From an uncultured Candidatus Saccharibacteria bacterium (GTDB taxonomy: Bacteria > Patescibacteriota > Saccharimonadia > Saccharimonadales > Saccharimonadaceae): DNA of 22,033 bases. The DNA lies in assembly GCA_927910745.1 (NCBI GenBank), contig CAKMNX010000011.1:1-22033 (forward strand), given 5' to 3'. This document shows, in pieces, positions 7,856-15,775 of the stretch (position 1 is the first letter of the stretch; each line of letters starts with the position of its first letter). A program made the translations under genes and the position numbers. Below the pieces are notes generated by a model. It was given only the letters and a program-made list of their open reading frames with translations, did not search any database and was not told where the DNA came from.

Positions 7856-8138
7856 ATGAAAACCAGCCTACCCCGTTCGTTATGACAACCCTGGTGAGAC
7901 ACTGGGTGTTATTGGATGCGTCTTGAGCTTCTTTGGTATCTCTATCGGTGGTATTCTCCTTGGCATTATTTCGCGCAATAAGTCTAAGGAAGCCGGTATG
8001 TCTACAACATGGGGTAACGTTAGTCTGGGCTGGGGCATCTTTGGGTCAGTCTGCTGGTGTCTTATCTGGCTTTTCTGGATACTTGTGTTTGTTGGTGTAT
8101 TGTCCAAGCCATCTTGGTGGTACTATTATTACTACTAA
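7856..8138 (+). CDS. Small membrane protein, DUF4190-like (frameshifted in this sequence)
   Basis: A strong promoter and a GAGGAG site 3 bases before ATG 7856 point to a start whose frame closes after nine codons (TGA at 7883). Removing one A from the AAAA at 7859-7862 joins this start to the long downstream frame, which lacks a good start of its own. The joined protein is 93 aa: a short Pro/Tyr-containing N terminus, two membrane segments (about residues 15-37 and 55-80) with a polar KSKEAG turn between them, and an unusual C terminus SWWYYYYY. The NPGETLGVIG start and Gly-rich helices resemble DUF4190-type proteins. The indel is probably a read error; function unknown. Confidence 0.6.
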
Positions 8139-8155
8139 GCCACTTGCTTCAATAT

Positions 8156-8186
8156 AAAAATACCCAGCATACTACTGGGTATTTTT
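8156..8186. terminator. Intrinsic terminator, bidirectional
   Basis: Perfect 12-bp inverted repeat AAAAATACCCAG, loop CATACTA, CTGGGTATTTTT, 18 bases after the TAA stop of the small membrane protein. The A-run and T-run flank the stem, so it can work in both directions. Confidence 0.85.
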
Positions 8187-8385
8187 ATGTAAAGTATTTT
8201 GGGAGTACCTTCTGCATTTTTAGGGCTTTTGTATTCACCCCTCTACAATCATGATCTCTATTTCTCGGTAGCGATAGTAGGAGTGGTATTCGAGAGGTTT
8301 GTGCCCTCACAGCAAAGTAAATAGCCATTATTATACAGAAACTTCACTAAAAACCATACAGTAACGACTTTTGCAAGCAATTTAT
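8187..8385. other. Intergenic region between convergent genes
   Basis: AT-rich spacer between the terminator of the small membrane protein and the terminator of rpoD. I see no ORF with a ribosome binding site and no clear RNA gene. Confidence 0.4.
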
Positions 8386-8415
8386 CCAAAAAATCGACAT
8401 ACATACTGTATGCCG
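8386..8415 (-). terminator. Intrinsic terminator of dnaG-rpoD
   Basis: On the minus strand a 9-bp stem CGGCATACA / TGTATGTCG (one G-U pair) with loop GTA is followed by ATTTTTT. It lies about 20 bases after the rpoD TAG stop. Confidence 0.8.
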
Positions 8416-8436
8416 ATTATTCTCGTGCACTATCCC

Positions 8437-9461
8437 CTACTGCTGCAAATACTCGTACAGCTTCTTGGCGTCCTTATGCTTGCGCAGCTTGGCCAGGGCC
8501 TTAGCCTCAATCTGACGGATGCGCTCGCGCGTCACGGCAAACTCCTGCCCAACTTCCTCCAGCGTGTGGCTCTTGCCATTCTCCAGGCCAAAGCGCATTT
8601 TAATAATCTTCTGCTCGCGGTCACTCAAGGTGGAGAGAATGTCTTGCACCTGCTCTTTGAGAAGTTGGTTGGAGGCCGACTCTTCAGGGCTGACCGTATC
8701 TTCGTCCTCGATAAAGTCCCCGAGCACCGACTCCTCCGAGTCGTCACCATCGCGCCCCACACCAGCATCCAGGCTGCTGATGTCTTGCTTGATCTTCATC
8801 ACATACTCAACCTTATCCGGCTCCATATCAAGCTCTTTAGCAAGCTCGGTAATGGTTGGCTCACGGTTGAGGTCTTGCGTGAGGCGGCGCTGGGTGCGCA
8901 GCAGCTTGTTGATCGTCTCCACCATGTGGACAGGAATACGAATAGTGCGCGCTTGGTCGGCAATCGCCCGGGTAATCGCCTGGCGAATCCACCAAGTGGC
9001 ATAGGTGCTGAATTTAAAGCCCTTATCTGGGTCAAACTTCTCCACCGCCCGCAATAACCCGGTGTGCCCTTCTTGGATAAGATCGAGAAAATCAAGGCCA
9101 CGACCACTATATCGCTTGGCAATGCTTACCACCAGGCGCATATTAGCCTCGGCCATTTTGTCTTTCGCTCGCTTATCGCCCTGCTTAATCCGGTAGGCTA
9201 GGTCTACCTCTTCATCGGCACTAAGCAGCGGGATCTTGCCGATCTCACGCAGGTGCAGCCGGACCGAGTCGTCGCTAATATCATCAAAGTATTGGTTGCT
9301 GTTAAGAATCTCCTCTGGCGTGTCTTCTTCCTCAAGCGCCGCGAGGTCGGGCTCCATATCGTCGACGGCTAGATCCATCATCGGTGGCTGGGCATCGGGT
9401 GGCGCTGCCTGAGCTGTGGTTGCTGGTTTTTTTGCTTGGTATCCTTATCGTCGGTTGCCAC
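8437..9461 (-). CDS. rpoD: Primary sigma factor RpoD/SigA (-1 shift needed near its start)
   Basis: Region 1.2 (DSVRLHLREIGKIPLL), region 2 (LDFLDLIQEG, FSTYATWWIRQAI, the -10-reading helix), region 3 and region 4 with the -35-reading helix-turn-helix (TLEEVGQEFAVTRERIRQIEAKAL) are all present. This is the housekeeping sigma factor. An in-frame ATG exists at 9381 but has no ribosome binding site. A much better start is GTG 9461, 7 bases after AAGGAG and overlapping the end of dnaG by 17 bases. That frame (MATDDKDTKQK) reaches the sigma frame only by a -1 shift at A_AAA_AAC (9432-9426), giving a 341-aa product. Either one A is missing from the A7 run, or a programmed frameshift operates. It is translationally coupled to dnaG. 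Confidence 0.93.
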
Positions 9462-11192
9462 GCGCTATCTCCTTGATTAATTGGTTCAGTTGCTGGCGCA
9501 AAGCGGCGGCGGCAGTCGTATCGCCGCTCTCTTCTGCTTGGCGCAGTTGGGTGGTAAGATGATGTTTGTGTTGCTGCTTGTGTTCGGTTTCGATTTGCCG
9601 CAAAAGCCGGGCGGTCTCGTAGTAGCGATCGGTCTCGCTCCACGCACCATACCGAGCGTCGGCACGTACCCGCACCATTGTAATATACTCGTCAAAGTTT
9701 TGCAATGCTGGCGGCGTAGTGGTAAGAGGTTGCCCATGGTGCGCCGCATAGTACTGAGCCAAGGCCTGGCGCGCCTCCCCCGCAAAGAGCTGTGGGTCAA
9801 TCCGCCCAAACAATTCCTGGCTCGGGCCATCAAGCATCGCCAGTGCAAGCACATCGTCTTGTACGAGGTAGCGATTGCGTGGCGCGGCCGCTGCCGCCTT
9901 AACAGCCTTGCGGACGGGAGCAGCCGGTGCCGTTTGCTGTGCCTTGGCCTGAACAGCCTGGACACTTGAGCCCACCGTTTGAGCAATCTGCCGCTGGTAG
10001 TGCTCGCGCTCCACTGGGTCACCCAAACGATTAACAAGCGCCAGCCCAACCGTCGTAAACTGCCGCTTACCCGCTGCCGTGGTAAGATCGAGCTGCTGCC
10101 GATACTGCGCCAGGAGCCAATCCACCGCTGGCTGAGCCGCCGCTATCGCCTGCTGCCAGGCCGCTACCCCCTGCTGCTGAATAAGTTCATCAGGGTCTTT
10201 TGCCCCTGCCGGCAGTGACACTACTTTTAGCTCCACCCCCGCTTGGGCAGCCAGGCCAATCGCTCGCTCTGTGGCCGCCCGCCCAGCGTTATCACCATCA
10301 AAACTCAGCCGGATATCGCCCGCCAACCGCTTGAGCGCCCGAATGTGATGCTCCGTCATAGCAGTGCCCGCCGTTGCCACCACCGCTGCTTCGCCCGCCT
10401 GATGGCTGCTGATCACATCCATATTGCCCTCGACAATCACCGCATAACCCTGGGCCCGAATCGCTTGCTTGGCCTGCATCAAGCCAAAGACGTGCCGGCC
10501 TTTATCATAGAGCAGTGTCTGGGGTGTGTTGAGGTATTTTGGTGCATTAGGCACATCAGCAATCAAGCGCGCCGTAAAACCAATCACCTGCCCACTCGCA
10601 TCCATCAATGGCACCATCATCCGCCCACGAAAGAGGTCGCCATCGTAGCGGTTCACCAGGCCCGCCTCGCGCAGTTCCGCCAGCGAAAAGCCTTTTTTCT
10701 TAAGATACGTTACCAGAGCATGACCATCGCGCGGCGCATAGCCAATCTGAAACTGCTGCACGATCGCCTTGCTGAGCCACCGCGTCCGAAACACATACGC
10801 CAGCGCATCCTGGCTCCGCACCAAACAATGCTGATAAAAATTCTCCGCTAGCCGATGCGCCTCGAGCAGCCGCTGCTTGCGCCGCGCCAGGTCGCGATTA
10901 CCCTCTGTTCATAAAGCGAAAGATCCACCCCTGCCTTGCGCGCCAGCAATTCCAGCGCCTGACGAAAATCCAGCCCCTCTACCTCCATAATAAAGCTAAA
11001 GACATCGCCGCCCCGCCCGCTACTAAAATCATGCCAAATATTCTTCTCGGGGCTCACAAAAAAGCTCGGCGTCCGCTCACTCGTAAAGGGGCTCAGGCCT
11101 TTGTAGCTCCGCCCCGCCCGCTTGAGCTGCACATACTCGCCCACCACATCCTCTATATTCAAGCGCGCCCGCACCTCTTCTTTGGCATCCAT
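9445..11192 (-). CDS. dnaG: DNA primase (one-base frameshift in this sequence)
   Basis: DnaG makes RNA primers for replication. The N-terminal part (11192 to about 10902) has the CHC2-like fold, but all four zinc ligands are replaced: Ser34, Thr37, Asp55 and Ser58, at the normal spacing. The rest (to 9445) has the catalytic core GYAPRDG, the Toprim motifs EGNMDV and DGDNAG, and a C-terminal helicase-binding-like region. The frames meet at AGGG (10904-10901), where one extra G gives a continuous protein of about 582 aa (EQRGNRDLARRKQR...). ATG 11192 is chosen because TATACT lies 6 bases upstream and the protein then starts MDAKEEVRARLNIEDVV. It is followed by rpoD, a classic pairing. Confidence 0.92.
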
Positions 11193-11204
11193 AGGTATAG
11201 TATA
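11193..11204 (-). promoter_or_regulatory. Leaderless promoter of dnaG
   Basis: TATACT (11204-11199) followed by ATACCT and the ATG at 11192. No Shine-Dalgarno sequence is present. Confidence 0.6.
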
Positions 11205-11412
11205 GCGCATCGAGCATGAGCCAATCGAACTGTGTTTGCTCTCTTTTTTATTATTCATCCCCTCACCAAGCTTGCTGTATCCACACTATCCTGTTTTTTG
11301 TCAGCGAGTAGTTACATTACATATGCTTAACAGCCAGGACGAGTAACGTAAGGCAATGGAGAAATATACTTACCTCTCGCCCAAAACATACGGTATTTTA
11401 GTATAGTATATA

Positions 11413-11440
11413 GGGGTATAGGGTATATAGGGTAGAGGGG
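11413..11440 (+). other. Potential G-quadruplex motif
   Basis: Four G-tracts GGGG, GGG, GGG, GGGG are separated by TATA, TATATA and TAGA. This fits the G3+N1-7 rule. It lies in a TATA-rich intergenic stretch about 95 bases upstream of the Pro/Gln-rich gene and 220 bases upstream of dnaG. Confidence 0.5.
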
Positions 11441-11468
11441 TATATACTATATATACTTCATCCATCTG

Positions 11469-11504
11469 ACCTCTGTTAGAGATTATCCTCTTTACCTCTG
11501 TTAG
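11469..11504 (+). repeat. Direct repeat ACCTCTGTTAG, two copies
   Basis: Exact 11-mers at 11469-11479 and 11494-11504, with a 25-base period. The second copy lies where the -35 region of the next gene would be. The longer word TCTGACCTCTGTT is shared with 1664-1676, upstream of another promoter. It may be a regulator binding site. Confidence 0.4.
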
Positions 11505-11521
11505 TGGTTGTGTTTAAATGG

Positions 11522-11534
11522 TATTATAGTAACT
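11522..11534 (+). promoter_or_regulatory. Leaderless -10 box of the Pro/Gln-rich protein gene
   Basis: TATTAT (11522-11527) lies 7 bases before ATG 11535 and there is no Shine-Dalgarno site. A -35 box is not evident. Confidence 0.5.
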
Positions 11535-12707
11535 ATGAATCCACAGCAACCATACACTCCCCAACCGAATGGTTCGGCACCGCAGCCCGAGCAACAGCCT
11601 CCTCAGCCCAATGCGCCGGCAGCTGCTCCGTATGTCCCTTACTATGCTACCCAAGCGGCGTCACACGGTGCGCAGGATTATGGCTATGGCTCATACAATC
11701 CAGCAGCGCAGAGCCAACCAACCCAGCCACTCCACCATGAGCAGCAAGCTCCTTCATCGCCGCAGCCTCAGGCTGCTCCCTACCAGCCGTATCAGCCACC
11801 ACACAACCAACCAGCTGGCCAACCAGCCGCCAGCTACGGTAGTACAGGTCAGTCATACCACTACGCGCCGCAGCCCGAGCAACAGCCAGCCGCTACGGCA
11901 CCCCAACCAACTAACCAACCCAGTTCACACACTAGCGCAGACCCATCACAGTATGCGAGCGCCTACCCAAGCCCTAGTCAGCAGCCTACCGCACAGCCCT
12001 ACCAGCCACAATCGGGCGGCTACAATGGCCAGGCCTATACCAACCCACAGCAGCCACTCGGCGCGACTGCCATGGCTGCTACCGGCGCAGACCTTGGTGC
12101 AGCAAGCGAGCCAGACACCTCCTTCCCGGTGGATTACCTCAACGAGATTGCACCCAAGCAACAACCAGTGCAGATGAACCGCTTTGCGGTGTTTGGGCTG
12201 ATTGGCGGTGTGCTTTTGCTTGCCTTCGCCATTGTCATGATGATGGTCAACAGCCAACCCAACTACACCAAGCAAGCCCAGAGCACCCTGGCGCGCATCG
12301 AGACCTTGCAAGCAGCCACCAAGGAGCAGCAGTCACGCCTGACGGAGAATGAACTCTCGAGCATGAACACTACACTCACCACCTCGCTGGGCAGTATGGG
12401 CACGGAGCTCAAGTCGTCACTCAAGGATGCGAAGATCAAGACTGAGCTAGTCGGTGATGCTAAAAAGACCGAAAAAGCCTACTCCGACAAACTCTCCAAA
12501 ACACTCGAAGACGCTTACCTGACTGGCGCGCTCGACCGCGTCTACGCACGTGAAATGAGCTACCAGCTATCCATCCTCAAGAGTTACCTCCAAAAGCTCA
12601 AAACCGCCAGCGGCAACCGCAAAGCCATCGCCGACTACGTCGCCACCAATAGCAAGACGCTCGATGCCGCCACCAAGTCGTTTAGCAACTTCACCTCAAC
12701 GAAGTAG
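11535..12707 (+). CDS. Pro/Gln-rich single-pass membrane protein
   Basis: Protein of 390 aa and unknown function. Residues 1 to about 185 are low-complexity, rich in Pro, Gln, Ala, Tyr and Ser, with no Cys; this part is probably disordered. A membrane helix follows at about 217-239 (FAVFGLIGGVLLLAFAIVMMM). With a disordered cytoplasmic N terminus, residues 240-390 would be extracellular; they are mostly helical and Lys/Thr/Ser-rich, ending in SFSNFTSTK. No signal peptide precedes the disordered part. ATG 11535 is chosen over an upstream in-frame codon because TATTAT lies only 7 bases away. It forms a single-gene unit with its own terminator. It could be a surface or envelope-associated structural protein. 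Confidence 0.85.
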   Translation: MNPQQPYTPQPNGSAPQPEQQPPQPNAPAAAPYVPYYATQAASHGAQDYGYGSYNPAAQSQPTQPLHHEQQAPSSPQPQAAPYQPYQPPHNQPAGQPAASYGSTGQSYHYAPQPEQQPAATAPQPTNQPSSHTSADPSQYASAYPSPSQQPTAQPYQPQSGGYNGQAYTNPQQPLGATAMAATGADLGAASEPDTSFPVDYLNEIAPKQQPVQMNRFAVFGLIGGVLLLAFAIVMMMVNSQPNYTKQAQSTLARIETLQAATKEQQSRLTENELSSMNTTLTTSLGSMGTELKSSLKDAKIKTELVGDAKKTEKAYSDKLSKTLEDAYLTGALDRVYAREMSYQLSILKSYLQKLKTASGNRKAIADYVATNSKTLDAATKSFSNFTSTK

Positions 12708-12737
12708 CGACATACGGACATACGCTACCCTATCGAC

Positions 12738-12764
12738 AAAAGCTCGCCTCTATGGCGGGCTTTT
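12738..12764 (+). terminator. Intrinsic terminator of the Pro/Gln-rich protein gene
   Basis: AAAAGCTCGCC, loop TCTAT, GGCGGGCTTTT. The stem is near perfect with one T-G pair, starts about 30 bases after the TAG stop and ends in TTTT. Confidence 0.85.
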
Positions 12765-13027
12765 GCTGTATTAGGTATTCTGTTTGTATATAACTTTACG
12801 GAGCGGTTTTTTCTCCGCAGGACACTGGATGATGCTGGTATTTTATATGTGCCGATTGTCATGTTTCTCTAGCCGCTCTTCTTTGGGCTATTATAAATTT
12901 AAATACGAGAAGCCCCGCAGCGCTAATTCTCTTCTGTTATTTCATTTAGTAGGGTGTATTTTAGGTATCAGAAGGTCGAAGTTTGGGAGTAGCCAGCATT
13001 TTACAGTGTTTTATCGAAACGTACGTC
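12765..13027. other. Intergenic region between convergent genes
   Basis: An inverted repeat CGGAG/CTCCG with a T-rich loop lies near 12800-12818. A plus-strand frame (12784-13053) has no ribosome binding site and runs into the YjbR-like gene in antisense, so I do not call it. Nothing else is recognised. Confidence 0.4.
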
Positions 13028-13369
13028 CTACTCCGTCACCAGCCGGTAGCTAAGCCGCGCCAGGTCAATCACCTCATCATCGCTCAACTGGCCACTGCAA
13101 ATAACAGTAATCCAATGCTTTTTATTGAGGTGGTAACCTGGCTGGACCGACTCATACCGCTCACGCAGGGTGCGGGCTAGCTGCGGGTCGCACTTGAGGC
13201 TCACCCTTAGTGGCTGCGACCCTTCGGCAATAAGCGCAAACATCTTCTCCTGCCGGCCAGGCACATCCTTGTGTCCTACCTTGTACACCGCGATATCGTC
13301 CCCAAAGGGATAGTCGAGCCACGCTCCGGGCAGGCTGAGCAAAAATTCTTCAAGCTGCTTGTGTGTCAT
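13028..13369 (-). CDS. MmcQ/YjbR family protein
   Basis: Protein of 113 aa matching the YjbR/MmcQ (DUF419) family, small DNA-binding-like proteins with a CyaY-like fold. The diagnostic pattern is present: FALI near residue 45, VSLKCDP, then VQPGYHLNKKHWITV and a C-terminal SYRLV. The length is normal for the family. The biological role of the family is not settled. The start is ATG 13369, with TATCAT 6 bases upstream and no Shine-Dalgarno site. The promoter sits directly against the stop codon of corA, so the gene can be transcribed on its own or by read-through from orn-corA. Confidence 0.85.
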   Translation of the reverse strand: MTHKQLEEFLLSLPGAWLDYPFGDDIAVYKVGHKDVPGRQEKMFALIAEGSQPLRVSLKCDPQLARTLRERYESVQPGYHLNKKHWITVICSGQLSDDEVIDLARLSYRLVTE

Positions 13370-13381
13370 AGCACTATGATA
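13370..13381 (-). promoter_or_regulatory. Leaderless promoter of the YjbR-like gene
   Basis: TATCAT (13381-13376), then AGTGCT, then ATG 13369. The spacing is the same 6 bases as at polA, dnaG, orn, argS and the kinase gene. Confidence 0.5.
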
Positions 13382-14245
13382 CTACAACCACTTATGCCGC
13401 ACAAAATACCCCACCATCGCTAGCGGTATGAGAACGATCAGGCCGATCATCAGCCAGAAGGCAATGTCGCTGCGAAACGGCAACTGCACGAAGTTCATCC
13501 CGCCTAGGCCCGTCAAGAACGAGACTGGCATAAAGACAGTGGCAACCAAGGTCAGGCGCTTCATCACATCGTTCATACGGTTAGATACCACCGAGAGATA
13601 CATATCGAGCGCGCTGGTGAGAAGGTCACGCATCGTATCGATGAGCTCGTGGACGCGCCAGGCGTAGTCGTAGCTATCGCGTACATACACCGCGCATTTT
13701 TTATCAAACAAGGCATAGCGACCGTTACTGAGACCATTGAGCACATTCATCAAAGGGAGCACCACTTTGCGCAGGTCGGCCAGCTGACGCTTGTACACGA
13801 AGAGCTGCTGGAGCTGCCGATTATCTGGGGTGCGAATCATCGTATCCTCCAGCTGGTCGGTCACATCGTCGATATGGTTAAGCAGCGGCATAAATTGCTC
13901 AATAGAAAATTGGGCAATAGTAGCCAGAATAAGCGATGGCGTCGTGTGACTAGGCCGCAGCGCAGTAATGCGCTGAATGAGTTCATCGTCCAGCTCGCCC
14001 TGGTGCAGCGTAATAATCTCGGTTTTACTGAGTAAAATAGTAATAGTGTGGTACTTCACATTGTGCCGACTGACGTATGGTATATCCAGCGTGAGCAGCA
14101 ACCACGCCTCCCCTTCTATCGCCTGTGGCAGCCAGCGATGCTCGCGCACCATGCGAGCCTGCAGCTCAGGCAGGTGCAGTTCTCTTAGCAGCGCCCGTCG
14201 CTGCTCAATTGTGTCAATCGTAATATCGCGCCACAGCTCGGGCAT
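13382..14245 (-). CDS. corA: CorA-like divalent metal ion transporter
   Basis: Protein of 287 aa. The cytoplasmic domain (1 to about 225) is followed by two membrane helices at about 228-248 and 261-281, with the signature Gly-Met-Asn at 249-251 at the end of the first helix. This GMN loop is the selectivity filter of CorA Mg2+/Co2+/Ni2+ channels, which work as pentamers in the cytoplasmic membrane. The C terminus is basic (RHKWL), also typical. The length is slightly short for the family. The start ATG overlaps the orn stop by one base (TAATG), so the two are translationally coupled. Confidence 0.92.
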   Translation of the reverse strand: MPELWRDITIDTIEQRRALLRELHLPELQARMVREHRWLPQAIEGEAWLLLTLDIPYVSRHNVKYHTITILLSKTEIITLHQGELDDELIQRITALRPSHTTPSLILATIAQFSIEQFMPLLNHIDDVTDQLEDTMIRTPDNRQLQQLFVYKRQLADLRKVVLPLMNVLNGLSNGRYALFDKKCAVYVRDSYDYAWRVHELIDTMRDLLTSALDMYLSVVSNRMNDVMKRLTLVATVFMPVSFLTGLGGMNFVQLPFRSDIAFWLMIGLIVLIPLAMVGYFVRHKWL

Positions 14246-14796
14246 TACACGGCGACCTTTTGCAGATAATAGCGCAGCTCCATAATACTACCGCGGATAT
14301 CCTCCAGCGCGCGGTGGTCTTCTGGCTTGGCAAATTTCTTACCGTATTTGCCCTCCATCACCACCTTCCAGGCGCTTACATCGAGCATGCGGTAATGTAA
14401 ACGCTGCGCCAGCTGCGGCCACCAGTGATCGATAAAGCGGCGATCTTGGTGGATGGAGTTCCCCGCCAGCAATATCCGCCCCTCGCCAGCACACTGCTCA
14501 TCGCAAAACGCCAGCAGCTCTTGCTCAATTACCGCCAGCGGCTTGCCCTGAGCATTCTGCTCCTCGAGCCCGCGCCGCGCCGCCGGGTGCTGATCCCAAA
14601 AGCTCGCGTTGCCGTCGAGGAGGCGCGTGAGCTTAGCTGCATCATGGCGCACCACCCCTTCGTACGTTGCAATCTCAGCGAAGTCCCAATCTGTCACAAT
14701 CGCCGCCACTTCTAGTATTTCATCCGTGGTAGGGTCTAGCCCCGTCATCTCTAAGTCGACCCACAAAATCCGTTTTGGTTTGAAGCTTGGTTTCAT
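14245..14796 (-). CDS. orn: Oligoribonuclease
   Basis: DEDDh 3'-5' exoribonuclease of 183 aa that degrades 2-5-nt RNA and pGpG. Catalytic residues are visible: Asp14 and Glu16 (VDLEMTG), Asp118 (GNSIHQDRRF), His161 and Asp166 (HRALEDI). The length and the C-terminal helix are normal for Orn. It is the first gene of an orn-corA unit with a TAATG junction. The start ATG has TATACT-N6 upstream and no Shine-Dalgarno sequence. Confidence 0.94.
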   Translation of the reverse strand: MKPSFKPKRILWVDLEMTGLDPTTDEILEVAAIVTDWDFAEIATYEGVVRHDAAKLTRLLDGNASFWDQHPAARRGLEEQNAQGKPLAVIEQELLAFCDEQCAGEGRILLAGNSIHQDRRFIDHWWPQLAQRLHYRMLDVSAWKVVMEGKYGKKFAKPEDHRALEDIRGSIMELRYYLQKVAV

Positions 14797-14808
14797 GCTT
14801 CTAGTATA
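14797..14808 (-). promoter_or_regulatory. Leaderless promoter of orn
   Basis: TATACT (14808-14803), AGAAGC, then ATG 14796. The 9 bases TATACTAGA are identical at polA and the kinase gene. Confidence 0.6.
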
Positions 14809-15051
14809 CTACATGTCCACCGTATAGCGCTCATCCTTAGCTATTACTGTTATAAGCATAAGCTTTACTGACGTGCAAGTTGGTGCACTACTTTTTTGTT
14901 CAGGTGCCTTTGCTTTCCTTCTTGCTCCGTGTTCCAGGACGTAATTATGCGGTAAATCATCTCCCCCTACCCCTGTTATTTCGAATGGTTCATTATTGCG
15001 TTCAGGCTACGTAGATGTTTGGGTAGTGCGCAAATTTATTATTCACCATAG
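14809..15051. other. Intergenic region upstream of orn
   Basis: No gene is recognised. A short hairpin GTGCA/TGCAC near 14874-14889 is followed by TTTTTT on the plus strand, which could end a small transcript, but no convincing promoter or ORF accompanies it. Confidence 0.4.
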
Positions 15052-15077
15052 AAAAACCACACCCTGGGTGGGTGTGG
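15052..15077 (-). terminator. Intrinsic terminator of mscL
   Basis: On the minus strand CCACACCC / GGGTGTGG (8 bp, loop of 5) is followed by TTTTT, about 30 bases after the mscL stop. Confidence 0.85.
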
Positions 15078-15104
15078 CTGATTGCTCTGAGGCTTCTCGC
15101 CTGC

Positions 15105-15554
15105 TTAGTCTTTTTTCTTGTCCAAGCGGTCGAGCTTGAGAAAGTGGATGATCAGGTAGATGACGAATGCTGTGGCAATCAAGGTGATCAGCGAGCTCAC
15201 GAAGGCTCCCCACGCGAAGTCGGCACTGCGCCCAGCAATTTCGATGTGCGTGCTGGCAGCCTCGAGACCCTTCTGCGAACCCACGATGAACTGCACCACT
15301 GGGCTAATGAACCCCTGAACTAATTTTTTAACCGTGTCGCCGGCGGCGGTACCAATCGCCAAACCAACAGCCAGGCCCACCACGCCCTGCTCACGAATGA
15401 AGTCCGCAAAACCACCGAGGTGGCTATTCTTCATCTTCTGTTCCATTGCTTGGGCAGCAGCTGCAGCCTCTTGGGCAGCCTTGCGTGGGGTGCGGCGTGC
15501 AGCAGGCTTCTTTGCAGCAGCTGCTTTGGTTTTGGTTGTTGTTCGTTCTGCCAT
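15105..15554 (-). CDS. mscL: Large-conductance mechanosensitive channel
   Basis: Protein of 149 aa. Residues 1 to about 45 form an Ala/Lys/Arg/Thr-rich extension that ordinary MscL lacks. The MscL core follows: FADFIREQGVVGLAVGLAIGTAAGDTVKKLV, which is the amphipathic N-terminal helix plus TM1, a periplasmic loop, TM2 at about 115-138 (SSLITLIATAFVIYLII) and a charged C-terminal helix ending LDKKKD. It opens under membrane tension and releases solutes during hypo-osmotic shock. The start ATG is 5 bases after AGGAG. Promoter and terminator frame it as a single-gene unit. Confidence 0.9.
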   Translation of the reverse strand: MAERTTTKTKAAAAKKPAARRTPRKAAQEAAAAAQAMEQKMKNSHLGGFADFIREQGVVGLAVGLAIGTAAGDTVKKLVQGFISPVVQFIVGSQKGLEAASTHIEIAGRSADFAWGAFVSSLITLIATAFVIYLIIHFLKLDRLDKKKD

Positions 15555-15585
15555 AGGTTCTCCTTATTAACCATTGTTTATTCAA

Positions 15586-15594
15586 ATTATAGCA
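15586..15594 (-). promoter_or_regulatory. Extended -10 promoter of mscL
   Basis: TGC-TATAAT (15594-15586) on the minus strand, 31 bases before ATG 15554. A good -35 is not seen. The AGGAG site shows this gene is leadered, unlike orn or argS. Confidence 0.6.
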
Positions 15595-15610
15595 TATTCT
15601 GCATTAATTG

Positions 15611-15775
15611 CTAGCGGTCTTGTGTTGGTGGTGTTCTATGGCGCGAGGACTTCGCTAATCGTTTCTCAATCTTCTCTTTGTCTTGCTTGGCATCTGCGAT
15701 CCTCTTCAGGCGCGTCTTCCTAAAACCATATGACAACACTGGCTTACGCGCCACCACCCACGTACGCTCGCCCAC
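15611..15775 (-). CDS. Small basic protein coupled to argS, 54 aa
   Basis: The argS stop TAG overlaps a GTG start by one base (TAGTG). The frame is then open for 54 codons to TAG at 15611. The product is rich in Arg and Lys, with a charged C-terminal half (RLKRIADAKQDKEKIEKRLA). The stop-start overlap matches the coupling style of orn-corA. I do not recognise the family. It could also be chance; conservation in related genomes would decide. Confidence 0.45.
   Translation of the reverse strand: MGERTWVVARKPVLSYGFRKTRLKRIADAKQDKEKIEKRLAKSSRHRTPPTQDR

Larger units (their letters stand above)
11205..11534. other. AT-rich divergent intergenic region
   Basis: This region lies between the starts of dnaG and the Pro/Gln-rich protein gene. 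It contains a TATA-rich stretch (about 11396-11460) with a four-tract G-quadruplex motif, a pair of ACCTCTGTTAG direct repeats and the leaderless -10 box of the rightward gene. No convincing ORF is seen. Confidence 0.6.

Noticed and set aside
9332..9643. 103-aa minus-strand ORF across the dnaG-rpoD junction
   Set aside because: Most of it is a shadow of dnaG in another frame; only the last part, from GTG 9461, is of interest as the rpoD start.
12784..13053. 89-aa plus-strand ORF after the Pro/Gln-rich gene
   Set aside because: TTG start without ribosome binding site, lies behind a strong terminator, and overlaps the YjbR-like gene in antisense.
14874..14905. Hairpin plus T-run as the end of a small RNA
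   Set aside because: The stem is only 5 bp and no convincing promoter precedes it, so it is not called as an RNA gene.
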